Made by a program: the position numbers and the translations under genes. The notes beneath the pieces were generated by a model. That model searched no databases and had not been told where the DNA came from. It worked only from the letters and a program-made list of their open reading frames with translations. From the NCBI RefSeq assembly GCF_010692725.1, contig NZ_JAAFZB010000094.1:372001-436000 (forward strand): a DNA stretch of 64,000 bases. Direction: 5' to 3'. This document shows, piece by piece, positions 28,274 to 36,224 of the stretch. This DNA comes from Flavihumibacter soli. GTDB lineage: Bacteria; Bacteroidota; Bacteroidia; Sphingobacteriales; Sphingobacteriaceae. Position 1 is the first letter of the stretch, and each line of letters opens with the position of its first letter.

Positions 28274-29002
28274 ATGCGTAAAACCCTATTTATTCTTTCG
28301 ATCGCGGCCCTTGCAGTAAGTTGTGGCAGCGTTAAAAACACCGATTCAATGAGCACATCATCAAAATCAAAGGATGGCTGGATCTCCTTATTTAATGGAA
28401 AGAGCCTTGATAACTGGCATACCTACGGAAAAGATAAAGCAGGGGCAGCCTGGAAGGTCAACGAAGGCACACTTTTCCTCGATGCCAATAATAAAGTTGA
28501 CGGAAAAATTCAGGGCGGCGGTGACCTGGTGACAAATGAAGAGTTTGATAACTTTCATTTGAAACTGGAGTGGAAAATTTCGCCAAAGGGGAACAGCGGG
28601 ATCATCTTCTATGTCCATGAAGATACGACTCAGTTCAGAAATACTTACAATACCGGCCCGGAAATGCAGGTCCTTGATAATGACGGGCACGCGGATGCGA
28701 AGATCAACAAACACCGCGCGGGTGATCTTTACGACCTGATCGCCTGCAGTGAGGAAACCGTTAAACCGGCGGGTGAATGGAACCTTGCCGAGATCATCTC
28801 CGACAACGGGAAACTGGAGTTTAAACTTAATGGAACTAATGTAGTTTCCACCAATCTATGGGATGACAACTGGCGGACCATGCTGGCAGCAAGTAAATTT
28901 GCTACCATGCCCGGATTCGGAACATACAAATCAGGTAAAATAGCCTTACAGGATCACGGCGATCTTGTCTGGTACCGGAATATCATGATCAAGAAACTGT
29001 AG
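28274..29002 (+). CDS. DUF1080 (3-keto-disaccharide hydrolase family) lipoprotein
   Basis: A 242-aa lipoprotein (lipobox LAVSC, Cys17) with one DUF1080 domain, a concanavalin-like beta-sandwich: GWISLFNGKSLDNWHTYGK near the start, then WKISPKGNSGIIFYVHED, TGPEMQVLDN and GDLVWYRNIMIKKL. Pfam now names this domain 3-keto-disaccharide hydrolase, because members cleave glycosides after oxidation at C3. Together with the GMC dehydrogenase and oxidoreductases of this region it gives a complete oxidise, cleave and recycle logic. It is the last gene before the terminator at 29024. Confidence 0.9.
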   Translation: MRKTLFILSIAALAVSCGSVKNTDSMSTSSKSKDGWISLFNGKSLDNWHTYGKDKAGAAWKVNEGTLFLDANNKVDGKIQGGGDLVTNEEFDNFHLKLEWKISPKGNSGIIFYVHEDTTQFRNTYNTGPEMQVLDNDGHADAKINKHRAGDLYDLIACSEETVKPAGEWNLAEIISDNGKLEFKLNGTNVVSTNLWDDNWRTMLAASKFATMPGFGTYKSGKIALQDHGDLVWYRNIMIKKL

Positions 29003-29023
29003 AACCGATAATTCCCACGCAAA

Positions 29024-29052
29024 AGAGCTGTCCCTTTCGGGCAGCTTTTTTT
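29024..29052 (+). terminator. Terminator after the DUF1080 gene
   Basis: The stem AGCTGTCCC/GGGCAGCT (one bulged T, loop TTTC) is followed by seven T. It closes the plus-strand half of the keto-sugar module. Confidence 0.85.
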
Positions 29053-29067
29053 ATGCGATCTGACAGC

Positions 29068-29466
29068 CTAAGCCTTGTTAGTTTGCTTCTTTTTACCTGC
29101 CTTCGCCAATGTTTCCTGCACCCTGAATTCCACTATTTTGGTGATCAGATCGAAAGGTATTGGCTTATTCAAAGGAAACTGAACCGATCCCTTGCCGGTT
29201 TTATAAACCGAAAGCTCTCCCTTAAATGCTTCACTTCCCGTAGGAGCCGGATAGAAACCAATGTGATTCTTGAATCCCGCAAAATGAACAAGGTTTGACT
29301 TGTTCAGGGTAAACGTGGGTATCGCATAACTGATCGTTTCCTGGGCATCCGGCGCTGCCTTCCTGATTGTCGCCCGCACCTGCCCCAGGATCTCCTGAAC
29401 CTCTCCGGGAAACCCGGCTATATACTCATCGATGTCTTTCGGTTTAATACTGTCCATAACCATCAC
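29068..29466 (-). CDS. DUF1801 family protein
   Basis: A 132-aa soluble protein of the DUF1801/YdhG-like family: the N-terminal IDEYIAGFPGEVQEILGQVRATIRK is followed by ETISYAIPTFTLN, HFAGFKNHIGFYP and GKGSVQFPLNKPIP. Some relatives are annotated as iron chaperones with a frataxin-like fold, but function is unproven. The start could be the first ATG or the one at residue 4 (MDSIKPKD). It is a lone gene convergent with the DUF1080 gene and adjacent to the AT-rich cassette that begins at 29562. Confidence 0.85.
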   Translation of the reverse strand: MMVMDSIKPKDIDEYIAGFPGEVQEILGQVRATIRKAAPDAQETISYAIPTFTLNKSNLVHFAGFKNHIGFYPAPTGSEAFKGELSVYKTGKGSVQFPLNKPIPFDLITKIVEFRVQETLAKAGKKKQTNKA

Positions 29467-29561
29467 GATTAAATATTCTGGCTGTAAATCAGCTGACCTA
29501 AATTAACGATTTACTTTTTTTTTCATTGTATCATCTTGCGAAGTCTAACCCATGGTACAAC

Positions 29562-30386
29562 CTATTCAATACAGTTTGTGAATATATATTCTGAAGTATT
29601 TCCACGCTTGGCGTTGAGACCACCAATTACACATGCCCTGTTTAATTCAATTTTAGAATCACCTTTATCAAAAATCTCAAAAACCTTAGCATGAGCTGCA
29701 TTTGTAAGTATATAAAATGCTCCAATTGATTTAATATAATCAATAAGACTAGCTAATCGATATTGATCATCCAACGAAAAAAGTTTTTGATTATATTTTA
29801 TAAAACCATTTAAATTGTGAGAAACCGTGTATGGTGGGTCCAGAAAAACCAAATCATTAGGTCGAATATTTTTTCTCACAAGATCAAAATCCCCTGTAAA
29901 AAGTGTTGCGGATCTCAATGAAGAACTGATATTGATTAAAGTTTCCTCATCTAAAAAGTCTTTAGTCCTGAAACCGTAAGGCACATTATATTTACCCTTT
30001 AAATTAACACGATAAATTCCATTAAAGGAAGTTTGATTTAAATAAATAAAAATAGCAGCCCTCTTCGTTTTGTTATCTATATCAGCATCACGTAAATCAT
30101 AATAAAACTCTTTTGTGTTTTTAAATTCTTTTAAATATTGAATTACTTCAAGTACATTCTCCTTTAAGCATTTGTAGCAATTAATCAACTCCTCGTTGCT
30201 ATCCGAAAGAAATGAAGAATTAGCTGGTCTTAGCGACAAAAATATAGAGCCCCCGCCTAAAAAGGGCTCGTGGTAGTTATTAAACCCATTTTTAGGTAAG
30301 AAAGAAGCAATATGGCTAGTTAGCCATCTTTTGCCGCCCGCCCACCTTAAAAAAGATTTAGATTTTGAATTAGTTTTTGTAATCAT
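29562..30386 (-). CDS. D12-class (Dam-like) N6-adenine DNA methyltransferase
   Basis: A 274-aa D12-class adenine methyltransferase. SAM-binding FLRWAGGKRWL (WAGGK at residues 15-19), NYHEPFLGGGSIF, and the catalytic motif DPPY at 183-186 are all intact. It methylates adenine in DNA; the target site cannot be read from the sequence. It is the last of five same-strand genes in an AT-rich cassette, 42 nt after the Ham1-like gene. No restriction endonuclease gene accompanies it, so it is not an evident type II restriction-modification pair; it may mark self DNA for the cassette. Confidence 0.93.
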   Translation of the reverse strand: MITKTNSKSKSFLRWAGGKRWLTSHIASFLPKNGFNNYHEPFLGGGSIFLSLRPANSSFLSDSNEELINCYKCLKENVLEVIQYLKEFKNTKEFYYDLRDADIDNKTKRAAIFIYLNQTSFNGIYRVNLKGKYNVPYGFRTKDFLDEETLINISSSLRSATLFTGDFDLVRKNIRPNDLVFLDPPYTVSHNLNGFIKYNQKLFSLDDQYRLASLIDYIKSIGAFYILTNAAHAKVFEIFDKGDSKIELNRACVIGGLNAKRGNTSEYIFTNCIE

Positions 30387-30428
30387 TTAATAGTAGGAAT
30401 AGCTTTTCTTAAAGAGCCAGGTTATAAA

Positions 30429-30980
30429 TTAAAACAGGTTAAGTTTTTTTCGCAACGCTGTGTATGCTTTCATCGCTTGAGAGAATTGCAATTTTTCTGT
30501 TTGTTCCATTTCAGCATAAGTTTTAGTTGATCCCTCGGGTATGAAGATCGGATCCCATTGGAAACCATTGTCGCCAAGCCCCTTTTTTGATATTTGTCCA
30601 GGTGTTTCACCAAAACAAATTACATATTTTCGTCCATCACAATAACATACTGCTGATTTTGCAACTGCCTTCCGGCTTTCCAAAGGTGGGATTAGTTCAC
30701 AAATTTTGTCTCCTAACATATCCCACATGGGTTTGGAAAGAGCGCTGGGATAATTGTTTAGAAACTCAATTTCCAGACCCCCATGTTCAACTATCACCGG
30801 TACCTTGGCCAGTCGGTATGCTTGGGCTGCTTTCGCTTTGATGACATCATCTAAATTAGCTGAGAGTATTTCTGTTACATTATTATCCAAAAAGCCGACT
30901 TCGTCACTGTAATCTTTAAAAATCTCCGTTATCTCCCTAACCTTGACTGAATTTATTGTGTTAAAATAAAGTTTTTTCAT
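30429..30980 (-). CDS. Ham1/RdgB-like NTP pyrophosphatase
   Basis: A 183-aa ITPase-fold protein. Family landmarks are present but divergent: an N-terminal NTINSVKVREITEIF (family TxNxxKxxEi), VEHGGLEIEFLNNYPSA (family VxDSGLxVdaLxGxPG), and DNGFQWDPIFIPEG with T.AEM afterwards (family GxGFGYDPiFxPxG). Canonical members hydrolyse inosine, xanthosine and other non-canonical purine NTPs to NMPs. The altered specificity segments and the cassette setting suggest a specialised nucleotide substrate. Its ATG overlaps the SIR2 gene stop by 4 nt (ATGA), so the two are translationally coupled. Confidence 0.87.
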   Translation of the reverse strand: MKKLYFNTINSVKVREITEIFKDYSDEVGFLDNNVTEILSANLDDVIKAKAAQAYRLAKVPVIVEHGGLEIEFLNNYPSALSKPMWDMLGDKICELIPPLESRKAVAKSAVCYCDGRKYVICFGETPGQISKKGLGDNGFQWDPIFIPEGSTKTYAEMEQTEKLQFSQAMKAYTALRKKLNLF

Positions 30981-31801
30981 ACTCCGATGGATTCAATGAA
31001 TTTCGCAAGGTCTTCTGTTTTATTACCTGGATCAAGATTTATACTAATGATCCCCCAACGCTCTAATAATCTATTTTGAATTGTGTCCAGGCCACCAAAT
31101 GTTACAAAATAGGAAGGTCGCAGTTTTGCTTGTGGGCGTAGTTGCTCTTTTAATTCATTGATTTTAAACCATATATATCGAATATTCGGATCGTTAAAAC
31201 TATAACCAATGAATAAAAAAGAGTTGCTTAAGATATCAGAACGCAGACGTAAATCTACAGGCTCTTCTAGATTCATCCTCTTCAAGTACTCTGTTTCTGT
31301 CAAGATGAGAGTTTCACCCTGTTTTAAAGTTCCATGAAACTTTATCACCTCGCAGTCGATATCATGTACAGGACTTCTAATAAAGTCTTTTAAACTGCTT
31401 AATACCGTTACTGATCTTGCATGTTGCTTAAGCGAATTTTCTATTTGTAAATCATAGTTCGTTGTATAGATTGTTTTTATTTTATCGAGCTTAGATAATG
31501 CTATATGAGTGATCGAGGACTCACGTTTTGCATTGACTTCGCTGCTATCAAAATCGCGTTTAATATCGTGCAATAGATTTTCCCATTCAGACTCATGAAA
31601 TTGTTTCACATATTCAAGGAGTTGAAAGTTATTACCGTGTAATGTGAATAATTCTGGTTCATAACCCAATTCGATTGCAGTTTTAGCAATCAAATCATTC
31701 CAATTAGGTAATCCTAGCGGTATTGAGAAGCCCGAGCCAATAAATGGAATTAACTTTTTGTCGTTATAAGCTGTCCTTATAGAATTCAACGTATCACACA
31801 T
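30977..31801 (-). CDS. SIR2-like NAD-binding protein (probable NADase effector)
   Basis: A 274-aa stand-alone SIR2_2-type domain. NAD-binding FIGSGFS (residues 20-26), TTNYD (113-117, with Asn115 and Asp117), KFHGTL (His156) and FIGYSFNDPNIR are intact, so it is likely catalytically competent. Such domains without a zinc finger are not protein deacetylases; in prokaryotic immune systems they deplete NAD after infection. It overlaps the upstream methyltransferase gene by 8 nt and the downstream Ham1-like gene by 4 nt. It is the likely effector of the cassette, although an NAD-dependent modifying role is possible. Confidence 0.9.
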   Translation of the reverse strand: MCDTLNSIRTAYNDKKLIPFIGSGFSIPLGLPNWNDLIAKTAIELGYEPELFTLHGNNFQLLEYVKQFHESEWENLLHDIKRDFDSSEVNAKRESSITHIALSKLDKIKTIYTTNYDLQIENSLKQHARSVTVLSSLKDFIRSPVHDIDCEVIKFHGTLKQGETLILTETEYLKRMNLEEPVDLRLRSDILSNSFLFIGYSFNDPNIRYIWFKINELKEQLRPQAKLRPSYFVTFGGLDTIQNRLLERWGIISINLDPGNKTEDLAKFIESIGV

Positions 31802-32420
31802 TTTTTTTTGCTATTAATCTACTAATCGAGTGTTGATGCTCAATATTTGAAGTACTATGGGTCTCAGTTATAATAGATTCCTCATATTCTAAGATAGTCC
31901 AATCATTGAAAAGTCTTTTCAACTCATCTGAGTCCAAAAAAGCATCAACTTTCAAATAAGGTTGAACAGATGGAGGAGGTAGTAAATTGTTAAATGTTGC
32001 TATAATAATATAACCGGCTTCATTTGCAAGCTTTTTAAGCTTGTTAATGATGCACAGTGCTTCGCGCTTATTGTCTAAAGCATGGATTAGTCCATAGCAA
32101 ACTATTAAGTCATAAGATTGATCACTATTAAAATCTAATGCGTCTATGTTGTATAAATCGATTTGAGATTTATAAACTTCGTATTCAGGCAACAAAGTAA
32201 GCCTTCGCAAAGCTTCTTGGGAGATGTCAACAGCATCGACCTTGGCCCCATGCTTAGCTAAATAAATAGTGTTTTTCCCTTCACCCGCACCTAAATCTAG
32301 GACTTTACATCCTTTTAGATTTAGCAAATTCTTTTCCACAAAGAGTTTTACGAATTTAGCAGGCAAATTATCCCAAAAAAGGGTGTTGCTGCAATTATAT
32401 TCATCATCGTAGCTATTCAT
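31794..32420 (-). CDS. Class I SAM-dependent methyltransferase, TehB-like
   Basis: With the start at 32420 the protein has 208 aa. Motif I reads VLDLGAGEGKNT, with the acidic motif II VDAVDIS, and the C-terminal end HQHSISRLIAKK resembles TehB-type methyltransferases. Start choice: the stop of the preceding gene and this ATG share one base (TAATG), the usual coupled arrangement; a further ATG at 32447 would give nine more residues and a 28-nt overlap. The substrate is unknown. In this cassette a small molecule, nucleotide or modified base is as likely as the oxyanion substrates of TehB. Confidence 0.88.
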   Translation of the reverse strand: MNSYDDEYNCSNTLFWDNLPAKFVKLFVEKNLLNLKGCKVLDLGAGEGKNTIYLAKHGAKVDAVDISQEALRRLTLLPEYEVYKSQIDLYNIDALDFNSDQSYDLIVCYGLIHALDNKREALCIINKLKKLANEAGYIIIATFNNLLPPPSVQPYLKVDAFLDSDELKRLFNDWTILEYEESIITETHSTSNIEHQHSISRLIAKKNV

Positions 32421-33904
32421 TAGACCATGTTGTATTTCGATAACCAATCATTGAGAATTTTATATAAATATTTAAGTGGCTCACCATTATAGACATATAC
32501 GTCAGCCATATCTTTAAAAAGTAATATCTCCTTTTCAACCGGATGATGCCTAGCTGCCCTAAATTCATCTATTGAAACTTTGCGAGGCTTACTACGGTCG
32601 CTATAGAAATTATAAGCTACATCTCTTGGATTCTCAATGTACATTAAATTTATACTAGGAATTTTATCTTTAATTATTGAAAATGTTTCGATGTTTCTGA
32701 TTCCGTCAATAATTATAAAATCGGTTTTCTGTTGTTCTATCTTATCACATATCAAGTTTGCTAAAGACTGAATACCACTCTCAGTAGAAACTAATGACAT
32801 AGCCATTTTCTGGAAATGAGCTCTGTTATTGATACCAAAATCTTTTATCTTTAAAATTTCCGATACACATGCACGAGTAGAGATAATTGAAGCTCCAAAA
32901 TTTTGTTGCAGGAAATTTGAGACTTCGGTCTTTCCGCATCCAATTTCACCATTTATTACTAACGGGTTATTTAGAAAAGATTTTCTCTTTGATTTAATGA
33001 AGCTCGCTTTCCTATTTTGAGTTTTATCAATATGGTGTTTTAATAATATTTGGGACCAAAATTCAAGTTCATGAAACATTTCCCATAATTCATCTTTGCT
33101 TAATAGCTTTACTTGGTTTATGGACAGTTCTTTGGAATAAATGTCCTCATGAAAATCGTCAGGTAAATATGCCTCATAAACAAAAGCAAAATGATTTAAC
33201 CCCAGCGGCGATGAATCGTCATTTATTACCCCAACCAAGTGAAGGTCATCTATCCTAAGCTTTTTTATCTCTTCAAAAATTTCTCTATAAGCAGAATTTG
33301 TAACTCCTGCATTTTCTATACTAAACAAATCGATGTCATCCCTATTAACATGCCCCCCAAAACCGATACATAGCACACCCTTTAATAGGCTTTCTTTATT
33401 CCCGAAATTCCCTCTACGATAAGAAAGTATTCGGTTACTCTTATCTTTCAAGACAACATATGATACTAATTGCTTAATATCAAACCGTTTCTTTGCTTCA
33501 AGCTTGTCGATTATCCTAAGGTTGGTCGGGTCTTCTAAGAGCGCGGTATACTTTGAAAAATTTGAGGAAAATCCGAAAAAACGCCCAGCGTTATCCAATG
33601 CGGTTTGCGTTATGCAAACGAGTTCTTCCTTTGTTTCTTTTTCAAAAGGTTTTGCTTTAAACTCACGATATTCAGCCCATTTTCTTAAAGCAATTTTGTT
33701 GGGTTCAACGCGAATAAAGTTGGAATGTTCACCGAAGTTTCTAATGTGCTCTGCTAATCTAGCCCTCATAGTGTTTACAGGTGTTTTACCTGAGGAGGTC
33801 ATTAATTTATCATCAAGCGCCTTTTGTACTATATCTCTTACTTTTAAAGGACGGCTCACCAGTTGTAGTACCCGATCAGCTGCATTTAAAAATTGTTGCG
33901 ACAT
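32420..33904 (-). CDS. HARE-HTH / Nudix / P-loop kinase three-domain fusion
   Basis: A 494-aa protein with three recognisable parts. Residues about 3-74 form a HARE-HTH domain (AADRVLQLVSRPLKVRDIV, then SSGKTPVNTMRARL and FIRVEPNKIALRKW), a module linked to DNA-modification systems. Residues about 130-300 are Nudix-like: GFGGHVN, then AYREIFEEIKK with the REUxEE core at 207-212; an insertion breaks the usual spacing. Residues about 310-494 are a nucleotide-kinase-like P-loop domain with Walker A GEIGCGKT (319-326, Lys325), IIDGIRN, and FRAARHHPVEKE before ADVYVYNGE, like dephospho-CoA or dNMP kinases. It is the first gene of the cassette. It probably binds DNA or senses nucleotides and edits the nucleotide pool. 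TAAGTTTC (33927-33934) is a weak -7 candidate. Confidence 0.85.
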   Translation of the reverse strand: MSQQFLNAADRVLQLVSRPLKVRDIVQKALDDKLMTSSGKTPVNTMRARLAEHIRNFGEHSNFIRVEPNKIALRKWAEYREFKAKPFEKETKEELVCITQTALDNAGRFFGFSSNFSKYTALLEDPTNLRIIDKLEAKKRFDIKQLVSYVVLKDKSNRILSYRRGNFGNKESLLKGVLCIGFGGHVNRDDIDLFSIENAGVTNSAYREIFEEIKKLRIDDLHLVGVINDDSSPLGLNHFAFVYEAYLPDDFHEDIYSKELSINQVKLLSKDELWEMFHELEFWSQILLKHHIDKTQNRKASFIKSKRKSFLNNPLVINGEIGCGKTEVSNFLQQNFGASIISTRACVSEILKIKDFGINNRAHFQKMAMSLVSTESGIQSLANLICDKIEQQKTDFIIIDGIRNIETFSIIKDKIPSINLMYIENPRDVAYNFYSDRSKPRKVSIDEFRAARHHPVEKEILLFKDMADVYVYNGEPLKYLYKILNDWLSKYNMV

Positions 33905-34202
33905 ATGATAAAGGGTTAAAAAGTCCGAAACTTACGAAAATGTTATTAAATGAAGATGAATATGTAATATAACATTAGATAATAGTCATTCTCGACCACT
34001 GTCAGTGGCTTTTTAATATCGTGCTTATCTTATCCTTTTTCCCATCTTAAAAACTATACTTTCCGCCTTCGAAAGCACAACCTAACTCATCTGGAGAAAA
34101 CCGATCACTGCTAAAACGCTAAGAAGCCGCAGGCACCTGATCCTAGCAGAATGGTTCTTGATGCGGGTATCCCTTGACTATCAGTTTTCAGATCGTTTTG
34201 GG

Positions 34203-34925
34203 CTATTGTTTAATTTCCAAATTATCAAACCCTAATCCCAGCTCTTGGTTAAGGTGAGAAAACATGTTAATACTATTTTCCCAGCCGCCGCAACATTCAG
34301 GACTTAGAGCAATTGTAACCAATTTTGCCTTTTTTATAAAGGGCTTGATTTTTTGAACGAAGGCCTGGAACTCTTTTTTTGTCAAAATTTCCCTATGTCC
34401 ACTTCCGTTTTCAGCGAAAAAAACATCAATGTCAATGTCAATAACGGTCGAAAGTGTTTCTGAGTTTTCAAGTTCACAACGTTCATTGAGAGTCAGTTCT
34501 TTTCGAATCCACGCCTTAAGCCTAGTATTGCCATATCCCAAATACTCTCGAGGAAGTTTAGCTGGAGTCACGAACTCAAAATAGTTAAAAGTGCCAGGGT
34601 TGAAGACATTATACAGTTCTATAAAATTATTCCACATTAGCATCTGAAAGCCATTTACTTTTAGAGAAACAGCCTTCTTAATACTCATATTGCAGAATTT
34701 CTTGTTTTTATAAAGGTGAAAGGCTTCTTTAACATGAGTCTTACTTAAGTCATTATGTCTATCAATATGGAATAAATTGTAACTTTCAATAGGGTTAAGT
34801 CCTTTGCTCCAACACCAGAAGGCAGCTAAGTGATTGTCCATCACATATACGTTATCTTCTTTTGCTAGGAAATTCAAATCAAAAGCATCTGATCTCTTCC
34901 TCCCTCTGTTTAGTATTATTTCCAT
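34203..34925 (-). CDS. UPF0489 family protein (arginase-like fold)
   Basis: From the ATG at 34925 this is a 240-aa UPF0489 protein. Motifs VYVMDNHLAAFWCW, HIDRHNDL (Asp55, His57, Asp59; the DxHxD pattern of arginase/deacetylase folds) and VIDIDIDVFF suggest a binuclear metal site, followed by IALSPECCGGWE. The family is unsolved in function. The open frame extends upstream to 35012, but the extra 29 residues look unlike the family. It is AT-rich like the cassette downstream on the same strand, with about 300 nt between (33905-34202) in which I see only a short CCACTG/CAGTGG hairpin. Whether it belongs to the cassette is open. Confidence 0.8.
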   Translation of the reverse strand: MEIILNRGRKRSDAFDLNFLAKEDNVYVMDNHLAAFWCWSKGLNPIESYNLFHIDRHNDLSKTHVKEAFHLYKNKKFCNMSIKKAVSLKVNGFQMLMWNNFIELYNVFNPGTFNYFEFVTPAKLPREYLGYGNTRLKAWIRKELTLNERCELENSETLSTVIDIDIDVFFAENGSGHREILTKKEFQAFVQKIKPFIKKAKLVTIALSPECCGGWENSINMFSHLNQELGLGFDNLEIKQ

Positions 34926-35065
34926 TGTATTATCCTCATTTTCATATTTGACCCCGGCTTGCTCCAAATGTTGCAGAGGAGGTGTATGACACCTCAATTT
35001 AAAACATTTCACTGCAACCGACTAAGTAAAGGGGTGAACGGTAGAGATTATTGAGGGAACGGTCA

Positions 35066-35113
35066 TTTAATGTGCAAATATGCGAATGAGTTAATGTGTA
35101 AATGCTGTAAATC
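35066..35113. repeat. Degenerate 8-bp repeat array upstream of the sensor kinase
   Basis: Six 8-nt units in register: TTTAATGT, GCAAATAT, GCGAATGA, GTTAATGT, GTAAATGC, TGTAAATC. A related, better conserved array is at 37527-37566, on the other side of the two-component genes. Both are close to a TATTGAGGGA motif (35048 and 37570 regions). Confidence 0.65.
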
Positions 35114-35180
35114 GATTATTCCTGCAGTTCATCTATAAAAATTGGAACCGGACGCTCACACAGGTATATTAGTAAACCTT

Positions 35181-36224
35181 ATGGACGTCAGCAATTTTTA
35201 TGGTCGTTTGCGCTCCAACCGCCGGTTGCTTCTAAACCTTGGCTATTGGGTCATTGTGACCATCGTTTTCCTCTTTGAGCGGTCCTACCTGATCAGGAAA
35301 GCAGGTCTGCCCTATTTTATGGCGTGTACTGTTGTCCGCGTCGCCTTATTAGTAGGCATCTCGTACCTGAACAGCTATGTGCTGATGCCCGCCTATTTAG
35401 CCCGTAAGAAATACCTCACTTATTTCGCACTGGTTAATCTGCTGATCATAACGTATATCGCTATTCAGAGCTTATATGATTACTTCCTTTTCGGCTTCGT
35501 GATCGGGTCAAAGAGTGATAACCTGTATGTAGCCCTGCTCATTAACTCATTGAATACGGTCTGGTACCTGGTGCTGAGCGTCCTGCTGAAGCTAAGCATC
35601 GACTGGTATGAGCAGAACCGCGCACTTCAGCAAACGCGCATAGAGAAGCTCCAGGCTGAGATCAATTACCTGCGTGCACAGGTGAACCCGCATTTCCTGT
35701 TCAACGTTCTGAACAGCCTCTATTCGCTTACGATGAAAAAATCTGACCTGGCACCCAGCGTGGTTCTCAAGCTATCAGATATGATGGAGTATATGCTTTA
35801 TGAAAGTGACGAAACATTCGTGTCACTCGAAAAAGAAATTAGTTACCTCAAAAATTACCTCGAGCTTGAAAAAATGCGACAGGGTAATGAGGCACAGATC
35901 GACCTGGATATAAGAGGTGAAGCGGCAGGCAAACAAATTGCCCCGTTCATGCTGCTGCCGCTGGCAGAAAATGCTTTTAAACACGGCGTAAGTAAAACCT
36001 TAAAAGACGCATGGCTGGGTATTACGATCAACATTGAGAAAACGACGCTCTATTTCACCATCGAAAATAACAGGCTGCACTTTCATGACGCTGGCAAGAA
36101 AAATGGAATAGGATTGTCAAATCTGAAAAAGCGCTTAGACCTGCTTTACCCGGGTAGACATACACTGGAAGTGACGGAAGCTAATGAGCGGTTTAAAGTC
36201 CACTTATCAATAGAAATGGCATGA
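35181..36224 (+). CDS. LytS/YehU-type sensor histidine kinase
   Basis: From ATG 35181 the protein has 347 aa. Four hydrophobic helices (about residues 17-32, 44-63, 76-96 and 117-137) are followed by a coiled stretch and a His_kinase domain with NPHFLFNVLNSLYS, where His171 is the phosphorylated residue. A C-terminal ATPase region has LPLAENAFKHGVSK and GIGLSNLKKRL. It phosphorylates the adjacent LytTR regulator, whose start overlaps its stop by 4 nt. An in-frame TTG at 35142 would add 13 residues. The signal sensed is unknown. Confidence 0.9.
   Translation: MDVSNFYGRLRSNRRLLLNLGYWVIVTIVFLFERSYLIRKAGLPYFMACTVVRVALLVGISYLNSYVLMPAYLARKKYLTYFALVNLLIITYIAIQSLYDYFLFGFVIGSKSDNLYVALLINSLNTVWYLVLSVLLKLSIDWYEQNRALQQTRIEKLQAEINYLRAQVNPHFLFNVLNSLYSLTMKKSDLAPSVVLKLSDMMEYMLYESDETFVSLEKEISYLKNYLELEKMRQGNEAQIDLDIRGEAAGKQIAPFMLLPLAENAFKHGVSKTLKDAWLGITINIEKTTLYFTIENNRLHFHDAGKKNGIGLSNLKKRLDLLYPGRHTLEVTEANERFKVHLSIEMA

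Noticed and set aside
29562-30386. Type II restriction-modification system
   Set aside because: Only the methyltransferase is present; none of the neighbouring proteins resembles a restriction endonuclease.
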